From Trichomonas vaginalis G3 (lineage: Eukaryota; Parabasalia; Trichomonadida; Trichomonadidae), in assembly GCF_026262505.1 (NCBI RefSeq), contig NC_067206.1, positions 32,937,896-33,001,895 of the forward strand: 64,000 bases of DNA, in the 5' to 3' direction. Made by a program: the position numbers and the translations under genes. The notes under the pieces are model-generated. The model worked only from the letters and a program-made list of their open reading frames with translations, did not search any database and was not told the DNA's origin. Below, piece by piece: positions 56,434 through 64,000 of the stretch. The number at the start of each line of letters is the position of its first letter. The first letter of the stretch is position 1.

Positions 56434-58506
56434 ATGAATGATTATCTTAACTTATACGTTCCATCTTATGATCCATATTATAATATGGAAATGAACTCAA
56501 AGCGTGTTATGATGCCATCAGTCAGCTATTGGGTCTACGAAAAGATTAATTCAGAATCTCCGGATTATTATTCAAATAAGGATCCAATCTACAATGAATA
56601 CAGACGAAAAACAGGAGCAATTGGATTCGTAAAACCTCCAACATCGAAATATTGGAAAGAATACGCTGATTCACATAACAAACCAACACTTTCACACTTA
56701 GAAGAAACTCATGACGACGAAGATGAATTAGATGTATTTTACTCAAAGAATGGTATCAAAATGCTTCCTAGAGTTGGCGCTACTCGTCAAGAATTAATTC
56801 AATATTTCGGTAAGGCAGGTGAAGAAGCTGCCAATGAACTACAAATGGTCGATGCACCATTTATAGAAGGATTGAGATCTGTTTTCGATATTGTTGTCGA
56901 TCCAGATGATGAAATTGTCCAATCAATCAAATCAAATCCAAAATACCCTCCAGTCAGACCTGCAGACAACTTCCCACATCATCAAACTCCAAAGCTTATC
57001 TCTGTACCTCCTTATGAAGGCGATCTCAGTGAAATTGATGTCGATAAAATGCTAATCGGAGAAAAGAATGACGATCTTGGTAAGTCCAATGTTTGCAATG
57101 AATCACTTATTACTGAAATCTTCGAAAGAAAGGATGAATTCGCTGCATTTGACGCTAAACAATTTAATGATGCAAGAATTAAAGCAAATCCATGGGAAAC
57201 AATCGGAAAAGTCATTTTCCAGAACCGTGCTGCCATGAAAATGGCAAATTTAGATGCAATTTTCAATTTTACAAATTCTCCAGAATTTCCGAATTTGGCG
57301 CCAAATTGCGGTAAGCTAGAAGACTATTTCTACTTTGCAGATATTTGTGCTGGTCCAGGTGGCTTTACTGATTATCTTTACTGGAGATTGGATGGTCGTG
57401 CAAAAGGTTTCGGTATGACCCTTGCCGGCGACCACGACTGGGCCCAGCCTGAAATGTTCCTTTCAACAATACCTAATTTTACGAAAGTTTACGGTCCAGA
57501 AGGCAACGGCAACATATTTAATCCAGATAACATCGAAGACTTATACAATACGATCAAAACAGAAACGAACAACAAAATGGTACAACTCGTTACAGCCGAT
57601 GGTGGTACAGCTGTCGATGGCGAAGAAAATGCTCAAGAACAACTACATAAGAGACTTGTTCTCTGCCAATTCCTTACAGCATTGAGAGTATTACGTAAAG
57701 GCGGTTCATTCTTATGCAAAACATTCGATGTTTATACAGATTTCTCCGTTGAATTATTATATTTACTTGCACAGTGCTTCAACAGGTTCTGTATTATCAA
57801 GCCTTACACATCTCGTCCTGCTAACTCCGAAAGATACGTTGTTGGCCTCGGATTAAGGGAAGAAGATCCTCCAGCGAGATCATTGTTCAGCCGTCTCAAC
57901 GAAAGTGAAGTTTGGAAGGACACAACAAAAGAACCATTATCATTCTTCCCATTCGAGAAGATTCCGAACGAGTTTATCCAGTATGTCAAAGAATCCAACG
58001 AATATCTCGTTGAATACCAAGACAAAGCTTGCGTAAACCTGTTAACATACGGTTACAATCCTGAACTGAAGCCTCTCGACCAAGAAGATGTGAAGAGAAG
58101 ATGCTTGGAAGAGTGGAAAGTTCCAACAACGGTTAATAAGAAGGAAGTCATCCTGAAATACCAAGCATGGCAACCAAAAGAGATCAAGTCCACTGCAAAT
58201 GTCGATGCAATGTTCCCTTTGGCCCAAGTTCAAGAAAAGAAATATATTTTGGAACCTCCAATGCAAACAAGGATCGATCACAACAACAAGATAACATATG
58301 TATCGCCAATGGGTGAGAAAATTGCAGAAATGAGGAGAGGACTCTATGATGAAAGTAATTATTACGAATATATCACTTATAAGAAAGCAAGAACTGCAGA
58401 ATCATTATTGAATCATGATAATGAATATGACGATGATAATAATAATAGAGGCCAGCTTAATGGCACTGAAAACAAACCAAAATCTGTTGTTGTTTTCGCT
58501 AATTAA
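56434..58506 (+). CDS. FtsJ/RrmJ-type mRNA cap 2'-O-methyltransferase (CMTR1-like)
   Basis: The 690-residue protein has a Rossmann methyltransferase core with SAM loop ADICAGPGGF (Asp at residue 303), catalytic Asp 389 in VTADGG, Lys 429 in FLCKTFD and Glu 466 in NSERYVV. These are three of the four K-D-K-E residues; the first Lys was not pinned down. The long flanking regions and large core fit the CMTR family, which methylates the 2'-OH of the first nucleotides after the cap. The C-terminal part is low-complexity (DDDNNN). The frame is intact, and the stop is followed by TAAATAAAG, a likely polyadenylation signal. No typical initiator motif was found. Confidence 0.85.
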   Translation: MNDYLNLYVPSYDPYYNMEMNSKRVMMPSVSYWVYEKINSESPDYYSNKDPIYNEYRRKTGAIGFVKPPTSKYWKEYADSHNKPTLSHLEETHDDEDELDVFYSKNGIKMLPRVGATRQELIQYFGKAGEEAANELQMVDAPFIEGLRSVFDIVVDPDDEIVQSIKSNPKYPPVRPADNFPHHQTPKLISVPPYEGDLSEIDVDKMLIGEKNDDLGKSNVCNESLITEIFERKDEFAAFDAKQFNDARIKANPWETIGKVIFQNRAAMKMANLDAIFNFTNSPEFPNLAPNCGKLEDYFYFADICAGPGGFTDYLYWRLDGRAKGFGMTLAGDHDWAQPEMFLSTIPNFTKVYGPEGNGNIFNPDNIEDLYNTIKTETNNKMVQLVTADGGTAVDGEENAQEQLHKRLVLCQFLTALRVLRKGGSFLCKTFDVYTDFSVELLYLLAQCFNRFCIIKPYTSRPANSERYVVGLGLREEDPPARSLFSRLNESEVWKDTTKEPLSFFPFEKIPNEFIQYVKESNEYLVEYQDKACVNLLTYGYNPELKPLDQEDVKRRCLEEWKVPTTVNKKEVILKYQAWQPKEIKSTANVDAMFPLAQVQEKKYILEPPMQTRIDHNNKITYVSPMGEKIAEMRRGLYDESNYYEYITYKKARTAESLLNHDNEYDDDNNNRGQLNGTENKPKSVVVFAN

Positions 58507-59368
58507 ATAAAGTTTATTTGTTTTTAATAATTTCATTGGGATTAATAAGATTTCTGTTAGAAAATATTCTTCTTATGGTTCAATATCTCAATAAAATAAT
58601 TTTACCTTTTTGAAATAAAGAATTTCGGCTAGTTTTTGCAAGTATAGTTGCGTCTTCCATTAAATTGAGATAAACAATGGTTGATGATTATCTAATTAAT
58701 CTTGATCTAATAAAATATATTTATTGAATTAGCATCTCATTGATTTTAATGTTGGAGCATTTGACCAATTTTAGTCTTCCAAATATATAACTAGTATCAT
58801 AGAAGGTTTGTCCATATTTAGTTAAATTTACTTCATGGATATATGATATGAAAATATATGCATGATAATATATAACATGTATGGTCAACTATTAGTTAGA
58901 TATGGATCTCATTGATATATGTTTAATTTTTCTTTTATGAAAAAATATTCTATCATAACTATCATTTTACACTACATTCAGATAGGCCTTTTTGAGTAAA
59001 TAGGATTGGAAGTTAGATTGGCATAATTTCAAATATATTGAATGAATAAAATTTTCATTAGCTTGAAAACATATATGAACCTCTGATGAATATACATTTT
59101 GAACCATTTAGGAAGTTTTAGAGAAGAGAATGTTAGGAAATTTACGAATAAAAGGCGACTCAAACTCGATTTTGCTTTTTTTCTCAACAATTAATGAACA
59201 ACATTCAAGATTTTTACATCATTTTAGGGGTGACATCTATTGGCCCTACTTCTGCTGTGTTTGCAGAGGTAGAAATTTAAGAAAACTATAAAATTTGACA
59301 TGTTACATAAGTTCAATTGAAAAAAATTTTTGTAAACAAGTTTACATCAAATAACATTAATTTTTCAA
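58507..59368. other. Intergenic, no gene seen
   Basis: AT-rich sequence between two plus-strand host genes. It should contain the Rab gene promoter; I see no clear motif. Confidence 0.4.
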
Positions 59369-59968
59369 ATGAGTTACCTTTTACCAGCCAAAAGAGACAT
59401 AAAAATGATATTTATTGGTGACTCAAGCGTAGGAAAATCGTGTATTATTAATAAATATATCAAAGGACAGTTCTCTGAAGAAGTTGAGCCGACAGTAGGT
59501 GCGTCATTCTTTTCTCGAGAAATGGAAATACGTGGAGAGCATATAGTTTTGAACATTTGGGATACGGCGGGTCAAGAGGCATACAGATATCTAGTTCCGA
59601 TGTATTATAGAAACGCAGATATTGCAATTGTTGTTTTCGACCTTACAAAATTTGAATCATTCCAATCAGTAGAACATTGGGTTGAAGATGTCAGAAAGAG
59701 TTGCAATAACGAGGTTAGCGTCTTCATTTGCGGAAATAAATGTGATCTTGAAATGAATAGAGCTATTTCTCCCGAACAGATCCAAGCGAAAGAAATAGAA
59801 TTGAAAACATCATGCATTGAAACCAGTGCACTTACTGGACAAGGCTTAGATAAGTTATTTGCATTTTCTTTAGGTTCACACCTGGAGCAAAATCCAAAAA
59901 TCATCGAAGATAGTGCATCTCCTTTTACACCAAATTTAACTACCCAGCGGCAACATCATTGTTGTTAA
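59369..59968 (+). CDS. Rab-family small GTPase
   Basis: The 199-residue protein has P-loop GDSSVGKS at 17-24, WDTAGQEAYR from residue 64, NKCD near 122 and ETSA near 152. The effector region PTVGASF and the end QRQHHCC (double Cys, digeranylgeranylated) make it a Rab. The sequence around switch 2 (YRYLVPMYYRNADIAIVVFDLT) is closest in style to the Rab5/Rab21/Rab22 endocytic group. It would switch vesicle-tethering steps on endosomal membranes. Length and frame are normal. Confidence 0.93.
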   Translation: MSYLLPAKRDIKMIFIGDSSVGKSCIINKYIKGQFSEEVEPTVGASFFSREMEIRGEHIVLNIWDTAGQEAYRYLVPMYYRNADIAIVVFDLTKFESFQSVEHWVEDVRKSCNNEVSVFICGNKCDLEMNRAISPEQIQAKEIELKTSCIETSALTGQGLDKLFAFSLGSHLEQNPKIIEDSASPFTPNLTTQRQHHCC

Positions 59969-60542
59969 TAATTTCAGAAATATTATTTACATACCGTTAT
60001 TAGTCTATATATAATATGATCGGAAAATAACCATTAGCGCGACTTGTTTATTTTATACTATTCTGTGTTATGTTTAATCATTTACACAGCTTTTATAAAA
60101 TATTGTTTTTGAGATATTAAAATTGTTATGTTCTTGTTATCCATCATCCATATTGCCTTTTCAAGATAAATTGAATAGCATATCGGCCAATATCAACAAA
60201 TTCAAACTAATCGGAAATTCGACTAACTCAAAATGTTGTTTACATATGATAATACCATTGGTAAATCATTATAGCACACATGTGAAAACAAATAACGAAG
60301 ATTCTCCTTAAAATTTGCTCGTTGAAAAATGAAATTTATTTTTACTTCATAGTTTCAATTAGTGCTACAGAGAAAAATTAAGTATTTGCGAAGTTGATTA
60401 TGACTTTTCAACCTAAGAAACAATATCTTCAACAATCTAATAGCATTAGAGAAAATGTAATGATATTTATTCATAATAATCAGGTACTCAATTGAAAAAT
60501 CATGTTTCTTGAAACTCAAACAATAGAATAAATCGACTTTTA
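59969..60542. other. Intergenic, no gene seen
   Basis: AT-rich sequence. Short open frames here (for example 60123-60311) have no recognisable features. Confidence 0.4.
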
Positions 60543-60842
60543 GGGGCGTTGGCGACATATAGGCGTCACAATGTAAACCATTCAAATTTGAACGGTTTAT
60601 GTGCGTCATATAAGGAAAATTCAGAAGGCCGGCGTCATAGAAGAATTGTCAGATATTTTAGAGCCTTAATCGTCGGGGAAGTAAAAAGTGACTAAGAGAA
60701 AAAATATTGCATGATATAATATAGTAAACAATATTAAACAATAAAGATTTTGTGATAAGTTTTCAGAAGCGAATTGAATAATTTGAGACTACTTTTGATT
60801 AATTAAAGAAAATCATTTTAGACTCTCAGAGAGGGAATTGTA

Positions 60843-61130
60843 GCCTGCGAGGCACTGGATCTAGTCCAGTGCCTCGCAGGCAACAATCCTTGCTCTCGAG
60901 CTCTGAAACTTTGGTTGCATAAGATGCAATCAGAGCTAAAAAAAGAGCTCAAGAGAAGGAATTGTAGCCTGCGAGGCACTGGACTAGATCCAGTACTTCG
61001 CAGGCAACAATCCTTGCTCTCGAGCTCTGAAACTTTGGTTGCATAAGATGCAATCAGAGCTAAAAAAAAGAGCTCAAGAGAAGGAATTGTAGCCTGCGAG
61101 GCACTGGACTAGATCCAGTACTTCGCAGGC
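60843..61130. repeat. Three tandem units each with a 39-nt hairpin
   Basis: Hairpins at 60843-60881, 60967-61005 and 61092-61130 have 17-nt arms (GCCTGCGAGGCACTGGA and complement) and a 5-nt loop. Units are 124-125 bp apart and separated by CTCTCGAGCTCTGAAACTTT sequence. The first hairpin is perfect. Confidence 0.9.
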
Positions 61131-61690
61131 ATCAATCCCTGCTCTGGATCTTTCACAATATGGATTCTTCCTTTTATCAAAAGTTTTCTCAATATTTGTT
61201 AATTCTCTCAAAAGTTCTCACAATATTTTTATTTGGCACATATATTAAAATTAATATTATAATTGTTATTTTGTTGCATGCTAAGTTCGGTCAACGATAG
61301 AAATTGAGTGGAAATTAATCGTCGAGGAAGTACGATTATGTAAAGTAAAAAAATGTTGTGGGATTTTTAATATTATATATTATTTTATAATAAAATTTTT
61401 TTGAGTCATTTTAAGAAGCACATATAATTTTTTGAATTTAAAAATTAAAGTAGTGTCAAACGAATTTATCACTTAATTTAATACTCAGATTTCTTAAAAT
61501 TAATGAAAAAAAGGTTTTCTGAGAACTTTTGAGAATGGTTTTCAAATTCCATTATTGAAAATATATAGGTATTGTATGAAATTCAAACTCTATATTTATT
61601 AAAATTCTAAATTTTTAATAAAATAACTTTTCAGAGGAATATGATTTTGAATGGTTGATTAATAAGTATAAAAATGTCTACAATTTTAAG

Positions 61691-61998
61691 GAGGGAATTG
61701 TTCCTTATGAGGTATACATCATAACTATATACCTCATAAGGAACAATTCCCTCTTGATAGCTGGGAAACTTTCTCTGAATAACTTATCATTTGGAGAAAG
61801 TTTCCCAGCTATCTATTAGAAACTAAAGGCTGTGAGGCACTAATATATAATCAGTGCCTCATAGCCTTTAGTTTCTTATTAAAAACGAGAAAACTTGTTC
61901 GAAATGATAAACAATTTCGAAAACGTCGTTTTAAGGAGGGAATTGTTCCTTATGAGGTATACATCATAACTATATACCTCATAAGGAACAATTCCCTC
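61691..61998. repeat. Four long hairpins in a row
   Basis: A 61691-61753 (26-nt arms, GAGGGAATTGTTCC...), B 61756-61813 (about 20-nt arms, GATAGCTGGGAAAC...), C 61817-61877 (about 25-nt arms, contains GAGGCACT), and A again at 61936-61998. Arms match perfectly or nearly so. Confidence 0.9.
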
Positions 61999-62397
61999 TT
62001 GATATCCTGGATATTTTTGAATATATTTTTTTAATTAAAGTTCTCAAAAGTATTATCAAAAGTGATTTTTTAAAAATATCTCCAATTAATTAACTAATTA
62101 AAAGTATTATATTTTTAAAATTAAATAGTTTTTCAATTTTTTTGAAGGAATTGAGATACTTCCCACGACAATAAAATTGAGAGGTTTACATTATGACTGA
62201 TCTTAGCATGCAACAATTTAATTTTAAAATGAATTCAAAACCTCAATCAATATTTTGAAGTACTTCCTCTCTGTTTTTTGACATAATAATCGTTATGTAA
62301 TCTATGACGCCGGGTGTCTCAATTCTCCCTTTGTGACGCACATAAACCTCAGAAAATTGAATAGTTTACATTGTGACGCCAACGTGACGCCACCCCC

Positions 62398-62942
62398 ATT
62401 CCAACCCGAATAAATCTTCTTTATGAAAAATTTGTGTAAGGTCTTTTCAGTAAGCGATTTTTAAAAAACGGGTTGAGTAGTGTTCATAATAAGATAATTA
62501 ACTCAATATAAGAATCAATGAGATAAGGTATTTCATTTATTAATCATGACGTTTTCCTTCAGAAAACCTTTTCAATTTTCTGAGAATTGGGGTAAAATAA
62601 TAAACATTTTACAGACAAACAGACATCTGTTCTTTTCCATAATATTACATAAATACACAGAATGCCATTGTAAATCTATACAAAAGCAATATAAACCTTA
62701 ATGCTCATAAAAAACATCTATCACTTTCTCAAAATTTTATTCAATCATTCGATCATACTATTTCACAGGAATGTTTTTTTCGCGTAGTTATAAAATTGTG
62801 AGCTAGCCAATTTTTTGAGTCCTCTGAAAATGATCTTAACCAAGTGACAACAATGATCACAAGTGCTTTTAAGATTTAATTTTTCTTATAAAATTTTGCG
62901 TTTGTTTTTTGAAAGAAAGTGTTCACTTCATTTATATATAAA
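62398..62942. other. Upstream region of the fimbrin gene
   Basis: AT-rich flank with no gene. The last 25 bases hold initiator motifs (listed separately). Confidence 0.4.
62923..62933 (+). promoter_or_regulatory. Trichomonad initiator (Inr) motifs before fimbrin
   Basis: TCACTT (62923-62928) and TCATTT (62928-62933) overlap, 10-20 bases before the ATG at 62943. Both match TCAYTW. Confidence 0.5.
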
Positions 62943-64000
62943 ATGTCTGTTATCGCCTCAGCATACTATAATAAGTTTGATAAACTTAGTCATTAGGAGA
63001 TAGATACTGCTGCTGACCACTTCAACAGCATCTCTATCAAAGGATACATCAATGAAGAAGCAATCATCAAATTGTTCTCCGAACTTGGCCAGAAAGTAGA
63101 TAAGGAACAAGCATCAAAGTACATTGGAGAATATGATTCTGATAACGATGGAGTTTTAGACTTTAACAACTTCCTTAAGATCCTTGTTGATGAAAAAGAA
63201 GGTAAGAAGAGTGTTTTTACAGATTCTCTCAAGAAGCATCGCTCATTGATCAAGACAAAAGGCAAAGGTGGTGCTGAGCGTTCTTATGCACAAGAAGAAG
63301 TTGCTGGTTTCGTTAACCACATTAACTCCGAATTGAAGGATGATGAAGATCTCAAGAACATCCTTCCGATCAACCCAGACAACGATGAACACTTCAAGAA
63401 ACTCGGTGATGGCCTTCTCCTCTGCAAGATGGTCAACATGGCTTCAGAAGGAACAATTGATGAAAGAGTTATTTCAAAGGGAAAGAAGCTCAACACATAC
63501 TCAATGGCTCAGAACATTGATTTAGCCCTTAACTCTGCCAAGTCTATCGGTATTTCTACCATTAATATCGGTAATACAGATATTCGTGATGGAACAGTTC
63601 ATCTTGTACTTGGTTTAACATGGCAACTCGTTAGAATGTCCCTTCTTAAGACAGTTAACCTAACAAATCACCCAGAATTGTTCAGATTATTGAAGCCAGG
63701 AGAAACATTAGCAGATTTACTTAAGCTTTCTCCAGAACAAATTCTTTTAAGATGGTTAAATTACCATCTCGAACATGCTGGCTCAAAGAGAACAGCTACA
63801 AACTTTACAACGGATTTGGCCGATTCTGATATTCTTACAACTGTTCTTCATCAAGTTGCCAAGGATGAATGCACAATGGCACCAATGAAGGAGAGCGATT
63901 TAATGAAGCGCGCAGAACTCATGCTCCAGGAAGCTGATAAGATTGAATGCCGCAAGTTTGTTGGACCACGTGAAATTGTTAACGGAAACCAACGTCTTAA
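62943..64000 (+). pseudogene. Fimbrin/plastin, 5' part, with in-frame TAG at codon 18 (runs off right edge)
   Basis: From ATG at 62943 the frame reads MSVIASAYYNKFDKLSH, then TAG (62994-62996), and continues EIDTAADHFNSI without another stop to the right edge. A Gln codon (CAG) at this spot is the likely ancestor. Downstream lie an EF-hand pair (DSDNDGVLDFNNF is the clear loop) and then calponin-homology domains (ILPINPDNDEHFKKLGDGLLLCKMVN; VLGLTWQLVRM), the order of fimbrin, which bundles actin filaments. No ATG soon after the stop would keep the EF hands complete. Either this copy is dead or the stop is a sequencing or strain variant. Confidence 0.85.

Larger units (their letters stand above)
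60543..62397. mobile_element. Non-autonomous foldback element with long hairpins, about 1.85 kb
   Basis: Inverted ends of about 100 bp (60543-60641 and 62301-62397) share GGCGTCACAATGTAAAC, GGTTTATGTGCGTCA and CCGGCGTCATAG. The interior has no gene but two clusters of long perfect or near-perfect hairpins (60843-61130, 61691-61998) and phrases such as AATCGTCGGGGAAGTA repeated at both sides. No transposase and no convincing target duplication were seen. Confidence 0.7.

Noticed and set aside
9902-63000. Reassigned stop codon to explain the early stops in host genes
   Set aside because: The three stops differ (TGA, TAG, TAA), each occurs once, and other host genes end normally with stops.

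Overview
The window looks like nuclear DNA of a trichomonad parabasalid, most likely Trichomonas vaginalis or a close relative. The reasons are very AT-rich intergenic DNA, intronless genes, short upstream regions with TCAYTW-type initiator motifs at two genes, an N-terminal ankyrin-family domain typical of trichomonads, and large Maverick/Polinton virus-like elements. The species call is an inference from style and families.

Layout. 1-3601 is the edge of one virus-like element: the N-terminal part of a family B DNA polymerase that runs off the left edge, and two unrecognised genes on the same strand. 3602-9900 is gene-poor and holds a compact foldback element (about 5718-7158) and a GC-richer patch with a 124-bp tandem repeat. 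9902-14902 holds host genes: a surface-type membrane protein with a stop codon just after its start, a Rho-family GTPase and a histidine acid phosphatase. 15301-22306 holds two tandem ankyrin-repeat genes on the minus strand. The second is split by a 2.4-kb Kolobok-like DNA transposon with a TTAA target duplication.

22538-55607 is the main feature: a 33-kb Maverick/Polinton built as a giant inverted repeat. The arm from about 22.5 to 38.7 kb and the arm from about 39.9 to 55.6 kb carry mirror-image gene sets around a 1.1-kb centre, and the element's terminal inverted repeats lie at the outer ends. Genes recognised are an adenine DNA methyltransferase, a retroviral-type integrase, an A32-like packaging ATPase, an SF3 helicase, a phage-like tail fibre, KilA-N proteins and HNH and GIY-YIG nuclease genes. 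No DNA polymerase or obvious major capsid gene is seen in it. Many genes in both arms look broken, with roughly fifteen breaks overall, but the high identity of several arm pairs suggests the structure is young. The arms differ in gene content (methyltransferase, KilA-N/GIY-YIG, HNH genes, a tRNA-like sequence) and in swapped variable segments of the fibre and its neighbour.

55608-64000 returns to host sequence: a cap-type FtsJ 2'-O-methyltransferase, a Rab GTPase, a 1.85-kb foldback element full of long hairpins, and the 5' part of a fimbrin/plastin gene with an in-frame stop at codon 18. The host genes belong to separate processes (mRNA capping, membrane traffic, actin) and show no operon logic. 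The virus-like genes share an A/T-rich promoter-like box before their start codons and look like one co-regulated set.
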